In this document: positions 22,173-32,385 of the stretch, piece by piece
How positions within the stretch are numbered: position 1 is the first letter of the stretch
How the letters are laid out: the number at the start of each line of letters is the position of its first letter
From: Methanomassiliicoccales archaeon
GTDB lineage: Archaea; Thermoplasmatota; Thermoplasmata; Methanomassiliicoccales; UBA472
Length of the DNA stretch: 37,191 nucleotides
Assembly (NCBI GenBank): GCA_035527755.1
Contig: DATKZX010000021.1
Span: 1 to 37,191 of the forward strand
Direction: 5' to 3'
Notes under the pieces: generated by a model
The model's database searches: none
Seen by the model: only the letters and a program-made list of their open reading frames with translations
What the model was told of the DNA's origin: nothing
Position numbers and translations under genes: made by a program

Positions 22173-24192
22173 GGTCCTCATCGTAGGGTCCAGAGGGGCA
22201 TTGAAGGACACCATCGAGGTCCTATACCAGTTGGAATCAGCCCATCTCATCGATTTCAGCGCTGACGAGGTTGGATTCAGTCTCGGGGCGCCATTGCCAG
22301 CCTCATCCGATGCCTCACAGAAGCTCCTGAAGCTTCGGTCCCTGGAAAAAGACCTCGACCTAGAGTCGCTGGAGGTCAAGGACCAGATGGACGTGGCCAA
22401 GATCGAAGAGGAGCTCTCAGCTACCCTTATCGAGCTAGAGGGAGAGATGACCGGTGCCATGGAGTCCAAGAACAACTTCCAGGTCCGAATGAACGAGCTT
22501 GAGGCCGAGAAGGCCGTCATGCAGTACTTCCAGGGCATCCCTTTAAACCTAGAACTTTACCGAGATTACGATTCATTGAAGGTCTTCACCGGAAAGGTCC
22601 GTGGAGACCCCACCGTCGCACTGAAGGCCGCTTTGCCCCAGTACGAGCTATTCCTTTCCGAAGACAAGGGATTCGTCGCTTTATTCGTACCTAATGCTCT
22701 GGCCGAAGAGGCCCAGAAGGTCTTGGTCCAATTCGGTTTCACAGAGGTGACCGTACCTGCTGGGGGCGGATCACCACAAGATCTGTTGGCCAAGGCCGAT
22801 GACGAGCTGGTCACCCTTAAGGGGGGGATGGAGGACTCGGTCAAGAAGCTGGAAGAGCTCAGAGAGAAGCACGCCTCCTTCGTAAGGGCGGCCGACGAGC
22901 ACCTCAGCATAATAGTGGAAAAGGCCGAGACCCCATTGCGGGTAGGCACTACTGATTATACGTTCGTCATGGATGCATGGATCCCAACCGAGGACATGCC
23001 CAAGGTGGAGAAGGTCATCTCTGAGAAGCTTGGTGGCAGGGTCCACCTGGAATCGCTGGGGGTCATGTCCCGCAAAGAGACGCATGCCCATGGTGATGAG
23101 GTCGAGCAAGAGGAGGAGATCCCCACCAAGCTGGAGAATGGTAAGACGGCCAAGAAGTTCGAGTTCTTGACCAGATTGCTCTCCATGCCCAAATACCGGG
23201 AGATCGACCCTACCGCGGTCATGATGATCACTCTCCCCCTATTCTTTGGGCTGATGATCGGGGACATGGGTTACGGAATACCGTTCATTATCTTGGGCGC
23301 ACTAGGTCTCAAGAAGTGCACCTCCGACGAATGGAGGATCATCTCCACATTATTGTTCTTCGGAGGAATTTGGGCCACTGTATTCGGCTTCTTCCTGTTC
23401 GGGGAGGCCTTAGGAATGCACTTTGCATTGCAACCCGAGGACATCAGCTGGTCCTCGTTGCTGGGTGTTCAACTGCCACACGAGTTCAGTGTAGCCGGGT
23501 TCGAGCTACCTATCGGCATATACAGTAAGCTGCACAATGTGCGGGAGATCCTGTACATGACCGTGTGGATCGGTCTGATCCACCTGTTCATGGGATACTG
23601 CATAGGCTTCTACAACAAGTCCATCCGTTACGGTTTGGGTCACGCGATCAAAGAGCGCTTCAGCTGGCTTCTGATCGTCATCGGTGGCGCGCTTTTGCTG
23701 CTCTTCATCGTGGATGCCATGATCAGGGGCGTAGCGGTGGAGATCACCGATCTGCGCATTCTGATCGCCGTACCTCTCATGCTCGTAGGGGTCGTCCTGG
23801 CCTATATGGGTGAGGGAGCTGGCGCCATATTGGAGCTGCCCGGATTGATGGGCAACATCATATCATATACTCGTCTCGGAGCGATAGGAATGTCCAAGGC
23901 CGGTCTAGCACTGGCCTTTAACACCATAGCCTGGGAGTACATCTTCGGTCACAACCCGGAGATCTTAGGGTCCAACAGTGGGGACATCATCATGTTCATC
24001 GCCGCATTGGCCATATTTGCGATCGGTCATCTGACCATCTTCATATTGGCTATCATATCCGCGGGGCTGCACAGCCTCAGGTTGCACTACGTAGAGCTCT
24101 TCATGAAGTTCTACGAGGGCGGCGGTGTTGAATTCAAACCTTTGAAAGTGATTCGTAAGTACACAGTAGAGAAAAAAGGAGTAGGTGAGTAA
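22147..24192 (+). CDS. atpI: A-type ATP synthase subunit I (a subunit)
   Basis: This 681-residue protein has a large cytoplasmic N-terminal half with coiled coils (about 75-130 and 215-260) and a C-terminal membrane half starting near residue 355 with about seven helices. The ion-path arginine is visible as R576 in SYTRLGAIGMS, the conserved segment facing the rotor ring. The opening MLLPKGMNRVLIVGS matches the family, which supports the ATG at 22147 despite its overlap with atpH. It forms the half-channels for the coupling ion together with the K ring. Confidence 0.93.
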   Translation: MLLPKGMNRVLIVGSRGALKDTIEVLYQLESAHLIDFSADEVGFSLGAPLPASSDASQKLLKLRSLEKDLDLESLEVKDQMDVAKIEEELSATLIELEGEMTGAMESKNNFQVRMNELEAEKAVMQYFQGIPLNLELYRDYDSLKVFTGKVRGDPTVALKAALPQYELFLSEDKGFVALFVPNALAEEAQKVLVQFGFTEVTVPAGGGSPQDLLAKADDELVTLKGGMEDSVKKLEELREKHASFVRAADEHLSIIVEKAETPLRVGTTDYTFVMDAWIPTEDMPKVEKVISEKLGGRVHLESLGVMSRKETHAHGDEVEQEEEIPTKLENGKTAKKFEFLTRLLSMPKYREIDPTAVMMITLPLFFGLMIGDMGYGIPFIILGALGLKKCTSDEWRIISTLLFFGGIWATVFGFFLFGEALGMHFALQPEDISWSSLLGVQLPHEFSVAGFELPIGIYSKLHNVREILYMTVWIGLIHLFMGYCIGFYNKSIRYGLGHAIKERFSWLLIVIGGALLLLFIVDAMIRGVAVEITDLRILIAVPLMLVGVVLAYMGEGAGAILELPGLMGNIISYTRLGAIGMSKAGLALAFNTIAWEYIFGHNPEILGSNSGDIIMFIAALAIFAIGHLTIFILAIISAGLHSLRLHYVELFMKFYEGGGVEFKPLKVIRKYTVEKKGVGE

Positions 24193-24194
24193 AA

Positions 24195-24413
24195 ATGGCA
24201 GACAGTGGTTTAATAGCGCTTAGTGCTGGAATCGCAATTGGTGTGACTGGTTTGGCATCCGCCTGGGCGGAGAAGGAGATCGGTTCCGCCGCCATAGGCG
24301 CCATGGCCGAGAACGAGAAGCTCTTCGGTAAGGGACTTATCCTGACCGTCATTCCAGAGACTATCGTCATCTTCGGTATGGTCGTAGCGATTCTGCTTTG
24401 GCTCAACATGTGA
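24195..24413 (+). CDS. atpK: A-type ATP synthase rotor subunit K (c subunit)
   Basis: This 72-residue hairpin has two membrane helices (about 7-27 and 47-70) and the ion-binding glutamate E55 in TVIPETIVIFG. A single hairpin per polypeptide, without duplication, is the simple form of this subunit. Glutamine or other residues of a classical Na+ site are not obvious in helix 1 (AGIAIGVTGLASAWAE), so the coupling ion cannot be fixed by eye. It starts two bases after the atpI stop. Confidence 0.93.
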   Translation: MADSGLIALSAGIAIGVTGLASAWAEKEIGSAAIGAMAENEKLFGKGLILTVIPETIVIFGMVVAILLWLNM

Positions 24414-24459
24414 ACGCAGCGGAACGTAAAGGAACGCACAAAAGGTAAGAGGCCGACGC

Positions 24460-25017
24460 ATGGCATTGGATACTGTAGTTGAAAACATAATGGAGGGCGC
24501 CCGAGCTAATGCTGGGAAGTTCATCCAACAGGCGGAGAAGGAGAAGCGAACCATCCTCCAACAGGCGGACGAGAAGATCAGCTCCAAGAAGCTGGCCCAG
24601 CAGAAGGAGATGGAGATCGCTCTAAAGCGCCTCAAACAACAGGAGATATCCAGTGCCGAGCTCGAAGCGAAAAGGATAGTCCTGAACGCCAAGAAGGACG
24701 TCATGGACCGATCGTTCCAGGTAGCCCTTAGCTCACTGCTCAACATGGACGAAGGCAACCGTGGTAGAATGTATCGCAAGATACTGGAGAGCGGAAAGTC
24801 CGTCATCCAGTCTCCCAAAGTATATTGCCCCCGGGGCGAGTCCAAATTGATCAGTGCGGTGACCGGGTTGGTAAAGGTGGAAGAAACCGACATGGAGGCC
24901 GGGGTCATCATAGAGGATGCCTCGGGCAATGTTCGGTTGGACTGCCGCTTCCGGGTACTCCTGGGAAATGTTTGGGACAAGGAACTGAAGAACGTCTCAA
25001 ATATATTGTTCGGGTGA
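24460..25017 (+). CDS. atpE: A-type ATP synthase subunit E
   Basis: This 185-residue peripheral stalk subunit has an N-terminal coiled coil (residues 5-80, rich in K, E, Q and A) and a C-terminal globular domain with strands around SPKVYCPRGESK and GVIIEDASGNVRLDCRFRVLL. It pairs with subunit H and holds the A3B3 head. It is separated from atpK by 46 bases with no evident promoter, and followed by atpC after four bases. Confidence 0.92.
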   Translation: MALDTVVENIMEGARANAGKFIQQAEKEKRTILQQADEKISSKKLAQQKEMEIALKRLKQQEISSAELEAKRIVLNAKKDVMDRSFQVALSSLLNMDEGNRGRMYRKILESGKSVIQSPKVYCPRGESKLISAVTGLVKVEETDMEAGVIIEDASGNVRLDCRFRVLLGNVWDKELKNVSNILFG

Positions 25018-25021
25018 AAGG

Positions 25022-26083
25022 ATGTTGTCTATTTGGGTTAGCAAGGGTAATTATCCATACGTGACCGCCAGGGTCAAAGCGAAGAAGAGCCTGCTGATCT
25101 CGAAGGACAACTACCCCAAGCTAATGCTGATGGACCTGAACGAGATCGGCCGCTTCCTTGGTGAAACCCAGTATCAGGTCGAAATGACCGAACTGGCCAC
25201 CAAGTACGACGGCGTCAATCTAATCGAGCTCGGCACCAGCAGGAATTTAGCCAGGGTGTTCACGGACATACTGGGCTATAGCAAAGGGAACCTCCGCGAG
25301 ATGCTGGAGCGCTACCTGATGCGCTGGGATGTGTGGAACATCAAGACCGTGCTTCGCGGGAAATACTATGGCGCCTCCACGGAGGAGATCCAAGAGGACA
25401 TAGTCGCTGCGGGGAAGTTCGACGAGGAGTTCATTAACACACTGATATCCCTCGAGGACGTGGAAGCGGTCCTTAAGGAGCTGAGGAACAAGGAAGGACT
25501 GGGTATTCCCGACGAGGTCGTCAAGGAATACCAGGAGACCATGACCTTGGCCCCCATCGAGGATTATTTGGACAAACTATACTACGCTGAGGTACTTGCC
25601 TGTGTAAAGTGCCGGGACAAGGCCGAGCAGCTGTTCAAGCAGTTCCTCCGCAAAGAGGTGGACGTCACCAATTTGATGACCCTAATGAAGCTCAAGAAGG
25701 AGGGGCTTACCCCGGAGAACCCGGAAAAGTACTTCATCGAGGGCGGAGAAGAGCTGCAGATTAAGGCGTTGGTCGAGCTTAGCAAAGTGGAGACCATGGA
25801 CCGTCTGGTGAGCGAACTGACCAAGTATTCATTTTACATGGATATCAAGGACGCATTGGAGGAGATGAAGCAGACCGACTCTCTGAGTTCGGTAGGCCTC
25901 GCTATGCAGAAGCACCTCCTGAAGCGTACCCAGAAGTTCTCGCACATCTATCCGTTGTCCGTCCTACCCATCATGGACTACATGTTGAGAAAGAAGCAGG
26001 AAGTGGACAACATCAGGATAATCGCGAGATGCAAAGAGAGCGATCTGGCACCGGACCAGATAAAGAAGCTGTTGGTGATGTAA
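25022..26083 (+). CDS. atpC: A-type ATP synthase subunit C (d-like)
   Basis: This 353-residue helical protein of the V-ATPase d/AhaC family couples the central stalk to the K ring. Family features are the N-terminal YPYVTARVKAKKSLLI, the segment RYLMRWDVWNIKTVLRGKYY, and the end MRKKQEVDNIRIIARCKESD. The start ATG 25022 is preceded by GGTGAAAGG. Its stop overlaps the atpF ATG by one base (TAATG). Confidence 0.92.
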   Translation: MLSIWVSKGNYPYVTARVKAKKSLLISKDNYPKLMLMDLNEIGRFLGETQYQVEMTELATKYDGVNLIELGTSRNLARVFTDILGYSKGNLREMLERYLMRWDVWNIKTVLRGKYYGASTEEIQEDIVAAGKFDEEFINTLISLEDVEAVLKELRNKEGLGIPDEVVKEYQETMTLAPIEDYLDKLYYAEVLACVKCRDKAEQLFKQFLRKEVDVTNLMTLMKLKKEGLTPENPEKYFIEGGEELQIKALVELSKVETMDRLVSELTKYSFYMDIKDALEEMKQTDSLSSVGLAMQKHLLKRTQKFSHIYPLSVLPIMDYMLRKKQEVDNIRIIARCKESDLAPDQIKKLLVM

Positions 26084-26382
26084 TGGACATTGCTATCTTA
26101 GGCAACAACGAGTTCGTTCTGGGCTTCCGATTGGGTGGAGTGAAGCGTATCTACACTACCAAGCCCAACGATTACGAGGCCAAGGTTCTGGAGCTCATCA
26201 ACGACAGCACTATTGGCGTGTTAGCGATCGATTCCTCCGACATGGAGCTCATGAGCCCCAACGCCCGGAGGAAGGTAATGGAAAGCATTGCCCCCGTCGT
26301 GGTGATGGTGGGTAAGGCCGAGAGCGACCTGAGAGAGAAGGTCAAACGAGCTATCGGCGTTGATCTGTACAAAACTAATTGA
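26083..26382 (+). CDS. atpF: A-type ATP synthase subunit F
   Basis: This 99-residue alpha/beta protein of the central stalk has the opening [20 protein letters not shown], the strand [13 protein letters not shown], and the C-terminal helix [14 protein letters not shown], typical of the family and its length. The ATG at 26083 overlaps the atpC stop; the longer in-frame ATG at 26029 lies inside atpC and is rejected. Subunit F modulates rotation and ATP hydrolysis in the A1 head. Confidence 0.9.
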   Translation: MDIAILGNNEFVLGFRLGGVKRIYTTKPNDYEAKVLELINDSTIGVLAIDSSDMELMSPNARRKVMESIAPVVVMVGKAESDLREKVKRAIGVDLYKTN

Positions 26383-26392
26383 GGGGTATGAC

Positions 26393-28123
26393 ATGGGAAA
26401 GGAAGGCGTGATCTATAGAGTTGCAGGGCCTGTCGTTACGGCGGTCGGCATTTCGCCTAGAATGTATGACGTTATCCTGGTGGGCAAGGAGCAGCTCATG
26501 GGAGAGGTCATCAAGATCGTGGGCGATAAGACCGTCATTCAGGTGTATGAGGATACCTCAGGCGTGCGACCGGGAGAGAAGGTCGTCGATACTGGACAGC
26601 CCCTCGTAGCAGAGCTGGGCCCTGGTCTCCTGGGAAGCGTGTATGATGGTATCCAGAGACCGTTGCCGGTCTTGATGGAAAAGATGGGCAATTTCATTGA
26701 GAGAGGAGTTACGGCTCCTGGACTGGACCACAGTACCAAGTGGCCCTTCACCCCCGTGGTGAAGCAGGGCGACAAGGTGGAGGCGGGACAGACCATCGGA
26801 ACCGTACCGGAAAGGGCCATCACCCACAAGGTCATGGTACCCCCGGGCATCAATGGTCAAGTTGACATGATCAAACAGGGCGACTTCACTGTGGACGACA
26901 TCGTGGCCGTCATCGACGGCAAAGAGGTCCGCATGATGCAGAAGTGGCCCGTAAGGCGCGGTCGGCCGTTCGGAAAGAAGATGGCCCCCGACGAGCCGCT
27001 CATCACCGGACAGAGGGTGCTGGACACGTTGTTCCCTCTGACCAAGGGGGGCACTGGCGCCATCCCGGGCGGTTTCGGTACCGGCAAGACCGTTACCCAG
27101 CAGCAGCTGGCTAAATGGTCCGATGCCGAAATAGTGGTCTACATCGGTTGCGGCGAACGCGGCAACGAGATGACCGAGGTGCTGACCTCCTTCCCAGAAC
27201 TGGTGGATCCCAAGTCCGGCAAGCCGCTGATGAACAGGACCGTGCTCATCGCCAACACCTCGAACATGCCCGTGGCTGCTCGTGAAGCAAGCGTCTACAC
27301 CGGTATGACCATCGCCGAATACTTCCGTGATATGGGTCTTAACGTCTCATTGATGGCCGACTCGACCTCCAGATGGGCAGAGGCCATGAGGGAGATATCC
27401 TCTCGTCTGGAAGAAATGCCAGGTGAGGAAGGATACCCCGCTTACCTGTCCGCTAGGCTTTCCGAGTTCTACGAGAGGGCCGGCAAGGTCGTCACCCTAT
27501 CCGGTGGCAACGGGTCCATCTCCGTGGTCGGGGCAGTTTCCCCGCCTGGTGGAGATTTGAGCGAGCCGATCACGCAGAACACCTTGCGCATCGTCCGTGT
27601 GTTCTGGGCCCTGGATACTAAGTTGAGGGAGAGGAGGCATTTCCCCGCCATCAACTGGTTGACCTCGTACTCTCTGTACTCAGGACAGCTGGACGGATGG
27701 TACAAGAAGAACGTGGCCGAGGACTTCCCCGAGCTGCGTAACTGGGCCATTGAACTGTTGCAGAAGGAGGCCGAACTGCAGGAGATCGTACAGCTGGTCG
27801 GGTCTGATGCCCTCCCCGAGGAGCAGAAGCTGACCCTGGAGATCACCAGGATGATACGCGAGATATTCCTGCAGCAGAACGCCTATCACCCCGTGGACAC
27901 CTATTCGCCGATGGCCAGGCAGTACACCTACCTTAAGCTCATCAACCGTTTCTCGATCAACGCCAACAAGGCGGTGGAGAACGAGGTGCCGGTGGAAGAC
28001 ATAGCCAATATGGCCATCAGGAACCGTATGGCCAAGTCCAAGTTCGAGGATAACATCGACGACGAGCTGAAGGCCATCGCCGAGACCATGGACAAGGAGT
28101 TCGAAGCCCTGGGAGGTAAGTAA
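26393..28123 (+). CDS. atpA: A-type ATP synthase catalytic subunit A
   Basis: This 576-residue catalytic subunit has the P-loop GGFGTGKT at 226-233, the upstream non-homologous insertion (about 115-185, beginning [20 protein letters not shown]), and [22 protein letters not shown] in the C-terminal part. It binds and interconverts ATP and ADP. The ATG at 26393 is preferred over 26360 because it follows GAGGGG and matches the family start ([15 protein letters not shown]). No intein is present. Its TAA is followed at once by the atpB ATG. Confidence 0.96.
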   Translation: MGKEGVIYRVAGPVVTAVGISPRMYDVILVGKEQLMGEVIKIVGDKTVIQVYEDTSGVRPGEKVVDTGQPLVAELGPGLLGSVYDGIQRPLPVLMEKMGNFIERGVTAPGLDHSTKWPFTPVVKQGDKVEAGQTIGTVPERAITHKVMVPPGINGQVDMIKQGDFTVDDIVAVIDGKEVRMMQKWPVRRGRPFGKKMAPDEPLITGQRVLDTLFPLTKGGTGAIPGGFGTGKTVTQQQLAKWSDAEIVVYIGCGERGNEMTEVLTSFPELVDPKSGKPLMNRTVLIANTSNMPVAAREASVYTGMTIAEYFRDMGLNVSLMADSTSRWAEAMREISSRLEEMPGEEGYPAYLSARLSEFYERAGKVVTLSGGNGSISVVGAVSPPGGDLSEPITQNTLRIVRVFWALDTKLRERRHFPAINWLTSYSLYSGQLDGWYKKNVAEDFPELRNWAIELLQKEAELQEIVQLVGSDALPEEQKLTLEITRMIREIFLQQNAYHPVDTYSPMARQYTYLKLINRFSINANKAVENEVPVEDIANMAIRNRMAKSKFEDNIDDELKAIAETMDKEFEALGGK

Positions 28124-29509
28124 ATGACATCCAAGGAATACCGCTCGATCACGCAGATCGCCGGGCCGCTGGTCTTCGTGGAGAAGACCGAGCCTGTAGG
28201 ATACAACGAGCTGGCCGTGGTCACCCTGCCTGACGGCACAGAAAGGATGGGACAGGTGCTGGACAGTTCCGACACCGTGGTCGTCATTCAGATGTTCGAG
28301 GGAACCTCAGGCATCCCCCGGACGGCAGGCGCCCGATTCTTGGGCGAGACCATGAAGATGCCGGTGTCCAAGGACATGCTGGGCAGGATCTTGTCCGGTT
28401 CCGGTAAGCCGTTGGACGGAGGTCCGGCCATAGTGCCAGAGGACCGTCTGGACATCGTCGGTGCCGCCATCAACCCCTGGGCTCGCGACAACCCGTCCGA
28501 GTTCATTCAGACCGGCATATCCACCATCGACGGCATGAACACCCTGGTCAGGGGGCAGAAGCTGCCCATCTTCTCCGGGTCTGGTCTGCCTCACAACGAG
28601 ATCGCTCTTCAGATCGCTCGTCAGGCGAAGGTGCTCGGGTCCACCGAAGACTTCGCCGTGGTGTTCGCCGCCATGGGAATTACCGCCGAGGAAGCTCAGT
28701 ATTTCATGAAGGACTTCGAGAGGACCGGCGCTCTGAAGAGGGCGGTGGTGTTCTTGAACCTGGCCGACGATCCCGCCATCGAAAGGATCATCACCCCTCG
28801 TTTAGCGTTAACCACCGCGGAGTACCTGGCATTCACCTTGGACATGCACGTGTTGGTCATCCTGACCGACCTTACGAACTATTGTGAGGCGCTGAGGCAG
28901 ATCGGCGCCGCCCGTGAGGAGGTGCCCGGCCGACGTGGTTATCCGGGGTACATGTACACCGATCTGGCGATGCTGTACGAGCGCGCCGGTAGGATCAAGG
29001 GCAAGAAGGGAAGCATCACACAGATCCCCATCCTGTCCATGCCAGGTGATGATATCACCCATCCGATCCCCGACCTGACCGGGTACATCACCGAGGGTCA
29101 GATCGTGGCCAAGAGGGAACTGTTGAGAGCGGGCATCTACCCGCCCATCGACGTCGGTTCCTCCCTTTCCCGTTTGATGAACGAAGGTATCGGCAAGGGA
29201 CGTACCAGGGAAGACCACAAGGCCGTCTCCGATCAGTGCTACGCCGCCTATGCGGAAGGACGCGATCTGCGCGGACTCGTGGCCATCGTTGGAAAGGAAG
29301 CTCTCTCCGAGAGGGACCGACATTTCCTGGACTTTGCTGACATGTTCGAGAAGCGCATCGTTAAGCAAGGCAAGGAAGAGGACCGCACCATCGAAGGTAC
29401 CTTGGACCTGATGTGGGATCTGCTAGCGTCCCTGGACGAGAGGCAGCTGACCAGGATCGACCGTAAGTACATCGAGAAGTACCATCCGAAGTACCGCAAG
29501 AAGGAATAA
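28124..29509 (+). CDS. atpB: A-type ATP synthase regulatory subunit B
   Basis: This 461-residue non-catalytic subunit lacks a standard P-loop; the equivalent site reads [19 protein letters not shown], as in the family. Other marks are [20 protein letters not shown] and [20 protein letters not shown]. It alternates with subunit A in the A3B3 head. It starts immediately at the end of atpA with no spacer, which implies coupled translation. Confidence 0.96.
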   Translation: MTSKEYRSITQIAGPLVFVEKTEPVGYNELAVVTLPDGTERMGQVLDSSDTVVVIQMFEGTSGIPRTAGARFLGETMKMPVSKDMLGRILSGSGKPLDGGPAIVPEDRLDIVGAAINPWARDNPSEFIQTGISTIDGMNTLVRGQKLPIFSGSGLPHNEIALQIARQAKVLGSTEDFAVVFAAMGITAEEAQYFMKDFERTGALKRAVVFLNLADDPAIERIITPRLALTTAEYLAFTLDMHVLVILTDLTNYCEALRQIGAAREEVPGRRGYPGYMYTDLAMLYERAGRIKGKKGSITQIPILSMPGDDITHPIPDLTGYITEGQIVAKRELLRAGIYPPIDVGSSLSRLMNEGIGKGRTREDHKAVSDQCYAAYAEGRDLRGLVAIVGKEALSERDRHFLDFADMFEKRIVKQGKEEDRTIEGTLDLMWDLLASLDERQLTRIDRKYIEKYHPKYRKKE

Positions 29510-29511
29510 GG

Positions 29512-30147
29512 ATGCCAACCGCCGACGTCAAACCAACCCGCTCCGAGCTCCTGGAGATCAAGAAGAAGATCAAGCGGACCAAGTCCGGCTATAAGATCCT
29601 CAAGATGAAGAGGGACGGGCTGATCCTTGAGTTCTTCAAGATCCTGGAGCAGGCCAAGGACATCAGGGAGAAGGTCAACCATGATTACCAGGAAGCGATG
29701 GAGCGCATAGCTGTGGCCAAGGCGGTCGACGGCGCGATCGCGGTGCAGAGCTCCGCATTCGCTCTCAAGACCCACCCGGAACTGTCACTACGCTCCAAGA
29801 ACATCATGGGTATCGTGGTCCCGGAGATCGAGGCCACCTCGATCCGCACTCCCATGGACCAGCGCGGTTACGGCGTTATCGGTACTTCCGTCTACATTGA
29901 CGAGGCGGCCAAGTCCTTCGAGAACTTGGTGGAGACGGTCATCGAGGCGGCGGAGATCGAGACCACCATGAAGAAACTGCTGGACGAGGTCGAGAAGACC
30001 AAACGCCGGGTCAACGCTCTGGAGTTCAAGGTCATCCCCGAGCTGGAGGAGGCCCAGGCCTTCATCCGTTTGCGCCTCGAAGAGATGGAGAGGGAGAACA
30101 CCTTCCGGCTGAAGCGCATCAAGCAGAAGGCGGAAGCCCAAGGATGA
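29512..30147 (+). CDS. atpD: A-type ATP synthase subunit D (central stalk)
   Basis: This 211-residue rotor shaft is two long helices that form a coiled coil: residues 8-70 (SELLEIKKKIKRTKSGYKIL is the conserved opening) and about 115-200 (IETTMKKLLDEVEKTKRRVN). The sequence between contains the short strand part GIVVPEIEATSI. It follows atpB by two bases, and its stop overlaps the start of the 45-codon gene at 30144 (ATGA). Confidence 0.95.
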   Translation: MPTADVKPTRSELLEIKKKIKRTKSGYKILKMKRDGLILEFFKILEQAKDIREKVNHDYQEAMERIAVAKAVDGAIAVQSSAFALKTHPELSLRSKNIMGIVVPEIEATSIRTPMDQRGYGVIGTSVYIDEAAKSFENLVETVIEAAEIETTMKKLLDEVEKTKRRVNALEFKVIPELEEAQAFIRLRLEEMERENTFRLKRIKQKAEAQG

Positions 30148-30281
30148 ACATCGAAAGAATCATTTTAAAGCTCTTCGGAACTCCGGAGAAAAAGGCCCGC
30201 CTGATAAGGTGGACCTGGCTTATTTCCCTTTTAATGTTGCTCTTAGGGTACTTTCTCATCGTCATATTCTGGGACGGTTGA
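30144..30281 (+). CDS. 45-residue single-helix membrane protein closing the ATPase operon (AhaG-like position)
   Basis: The ATG at 30144 overlaps the atpD stop by 4 bases, and the frame runs 45 codons to TGA at 30279-30281. The product starts MNIERIILKLFGTPEKKARL, then RW, then one membrane helix from about residue 23 (TWLISLLMLLLGYFLIVIFW), ending DG. A basic N-terminal side suggests the N terminus is cytoplasmic. Methanosarcina has a small gene, ahaG, at the same place after ahaD; relatedness is inferred from position, not from sequence. It is two bases from the stop of the convergent carbonic anhydrase gene. It could be an assembly factor or a small extra subunit. Confidence 0.7.
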   Translation: MNIERIILKLFGTPEKKARLIRWTWLISLLMLLLGYFLIVIFWDG

Positions 30282-30283
30282 GC

Positions 30284-30847
30284 CTACAACAGGTCCAAAC
30301 GTCCGTCCTCAAGGTGGTATATCGCACCCAGGACATCGACCTCGGTCCTCGGCAGCACCTTTTTCAGAGTGAAGCGAAGCTCCCCTACCTGGCGCAGTAC
30401 CCATTCCTCGTCGGTGAGATGATGAAACCCGAACCAGTCACGAAGGTTTTCATTATGGGTCCCCAGGCGCTGTATTAATTCCTCCTCATCGACAAGTTCT
30501 ATCACCCGATCGTCAAGACCGGTCGGACAGCTCATGCCGCACTGGCTATGGCCGACCACCAGCACCTTCCGGCATTCCATTATGGTCAGGCATATTATCA
30601 GGGAGCGCAGCGCATCCGCGGTTACGGAATTACCCGCGTTCCTCACGATGAACACCTCGCCCGGGGAAAGCCCTAGCATCTCCAAAGGAGGTATTCTGGA
30701 ATCCATGCAGGTCAATATCACAGCCTTGGCCGAGCCATTGAACCGTGGCTGCCCTGGGTATGACGCTCTCCATCGTTCATTCCCGCGTTTCAGATTATCG
30801 ATAAAAAGATCGCTACCATCCTCTACACAGGGTGGGGCTGGGGGCAT
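30284..30847 (-). CDS. beta-class carbonic anhydrase
   Basis: This 187-residue protein has the zinc ligands of the beta class: C47 in LTCMDSR (with D49 and R51 as the conserved dyad) and H100-x2-C103 in GHSQCGM. VIVRNAGN-like sequence (FIVRNAGNSVT) follows the first ligand as in the family. It interconverts carbon dioxide and bicarbonate and would supply either to carboxylases. Length suits the small archaeal Cab type. Its last codon is two bases from the end of the ATPase operon on the other strand. Confidence 0.92.
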   Translation of the reverse strand: MPPAPPCVEDGSDLFIDNLKRGNERWRASYPGQPRFNGSAKAVILTCMDSRIPPLEMLGLSPGEVFIVRNAGNSVTADALRSLIICLTIMECRKVLVVGHSQCGMSCPTGLDDRVIELVDEEELIQRLGTHNENLRDWFGFHHLTDEEWVLRQVGELRFTLKKVLPRTEVDVLGAIYHLEDGRLDLL

Positions 30848-30867
30848 TAACTTCCAAGCAGGGGATG

Positions 30868-30875
30868 TATATTAA
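30868..30875 (-). promoter_or_regulatory. TATA box of the carbonic anhydrase gene
   Basis: The near-symmetric tatattaa is centred about 25 bases before the ATG at 30847, giving a leaderless transcript. It lies in the 40-base gap after the DP1 stop, so carbonic anhydrase has its own promoter. Confidence 0.5.
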
Positions 30876-30887
30876 AAACATTGCCCA

Positions 30888-32330
30888 TCAGAAAGCAGCT
30901 AACGAGGGCTTCCCGGTACCCAGATTCACCAGGGTCAACTTGGCCGGGTCCGGCACGAAGTTATGCATCTTCTGAAAGGAGGTCTGGTCCTGCCATGTCG
31001 AGGCATTGATGAGGCGGATTCCGTTATATGATGACACGCCGGCACCGTGAACGTGACCGGTGACGAAGATGTCTGGCACCTCGTCGATCACCAGATAGTC
31101 CCGCCTCTCCGGGGCGAAAGGGGTCTTCCCTCCGTAAGTGGGTGCCAAGTGCCGCCGCTTCAGCATTTCCTCCATGGCCTTCAGCGGTTGGGAGTATGAC
31201 AGACCTTTGATGCCGTTGACCATGTCATCGAAGCTCTTCCCATGGTAGGATAGGATGGTCCGCCCCTCTATACGCAGATACGCTGGGTTCCCGATCTGCA
31301 TGATGTTGGAATCGAAGAGCCTACTTACCTCACCGTTCAACGCTGGCTGAGGCTCCGCCGGACGCACCATGTCATGGTTCCCAGGCTGCATGACGATACG
31401 GATGTTGTCCGGTACCTCCTTAAGGTGCTCGGCCAAGGCCTTGTACTGATCTATTATGTCCTCGATGAGCAGCTCCTCCTCCTGACCTGGGAAGATGCCT
31501 ACGCCGTCCACGCAATCACCGGGGATCACGATGTACTGCAGGTTCAGATCTTCGGCCTCATCCTTTAGCCAGGAGATCATGTTCCTCCAACGTTCCTCCA
31601 AGAAGGTGTTGCTGCCTATGTGCACATCGGACATGAACGCGACCTGGGTGGTAGAATCGTTCTCCTCCATCCCCGATCGGATGGGAACGTCGGGACGGAC
31701 CAGTTTTTTCAGGATGATCTTACGGTCCTTCTGCGTCAGCTTGCCTATGATACCAACGACCTCGTCCTGCAATACCGAGTCCTGGATCAATTTATGGTCC
31801 TTCGGTACCATGACAGTGCAGCGGGCGGTATCGTCCTCGATATCCAGGATCATCTCCCCGCTGCGCGTGGTCCGCACCTCGTTGACCATGCCGATGACCT
31901 TGATCTCCTTGTTCGAATCAGAGGTCCGGTTGGGGTCCAACACCCTCTGGATGGTCTGCGCCCCGGCCAATTCCATACGACGCAGTAAGATCTGGCGCAG
32001 AGAGGCGTACCGATCTTGGAAATATCGGGCGAAACCCTCTACCGAGGCCAGGCATTCTGAGTGCGAGGTGATGTCGCGGAGGACCTCCACCTCACCGATC
32101 CTTCTCTTCCCTGAGGCCATCGGACGAGGCAAGCTCGTAAGCCGCGGGGTCTCAACCCGTACCACCGTACGCACATCCCTCATGGTCACCACCAATGGGC
32201 GGTGGACCATCTGGGATATGACCTGGCGGGCGAATTGCAATGGGGCGTCCTGACCCAGAATGTACTCCTCGGTCTCGTGGTCCAAAAGGAAACCATCATT
32301 GGCCAAGGCCTCAACGATCCTGCTGCGCAT
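30888..32330 (-). CDS. polB: DNA polymerase D small subunit DP1
   Basis: This 480-residue protein has an N-terminal helical region, an OB fold (about 140-215), and a calcineurin-like phosphoesterase domain whose motifs are intact: SDVHIGS (D235, H237), PGDCVDG (D272), PGNHD (N318, H319, D320) and GHVHG. This is the 3'-5' proofreading exonuclease that partners with the large subunit DP2 of the euryarchaeal replicative polymerase PolD. DP2 is not in the window. The start at 32330 lies about 28 bases from a TATA element shared with the divergent gene. Confidence 0.95.
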   Translation of the reverse strand: MRSRIVEALANDGFLLDHETEEYILGQDAPLQFARQVISQMVHRPLVVTMRDVRTVVRVETPRLTSLPRPMASGKRRIGEVEVLRDITSHSECLASVEGFARYFQDRYASLRQILLRRMELAGAQTIQRVLDPNRTSDSNKEIKVIGMVNEVRTTRSGEMILDIEDDTARCTVMVPKDHKLIQDSVLQDEVVGIIGKLTQKDRKIILKKLVRPDVPIRSGMEENDSTTQVAFMSDVHIGSNTFLEERWRNMISWLKDEAEDLNLQYIVIPGDCVDGVGIFPGQEEELLIEDIIDQYKALAEHLKEVPDNIRIVMQPGNHDMVRPAEPQPALNGEVSRLFDSNIMQIGNPAYLRIEGRTILSYHGKSFDDMVNGIKGLSYSQPLKAMEEMLKRRHLAPTYGGKTPFAPERRDYLVIDEVPDIFVTGHVHGAGVSSYNGIRLINASTWQDQTSFQKMHNFVPDPAKLTLVNLGTGKPSLAAF

Positions 32331-32352
32331 TCGAGATTCTCATGCCGCCCCC

Positions 32353-32362
32353 ATTTTAAATA
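32353..32362. promoter_or_regulatory. shared TATA core between DP1 and the UPF0201-like gene
   Basis: The sequence attttaaata is nearly symmetric and sits about 28 bases from both starts (32330 on - and 32386 on +), so both transcripts would be leaderless from one site. Confidence 0.55.
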
Positions 32363-32385
32363 GTTTCTTCAAATATCATTATTCG

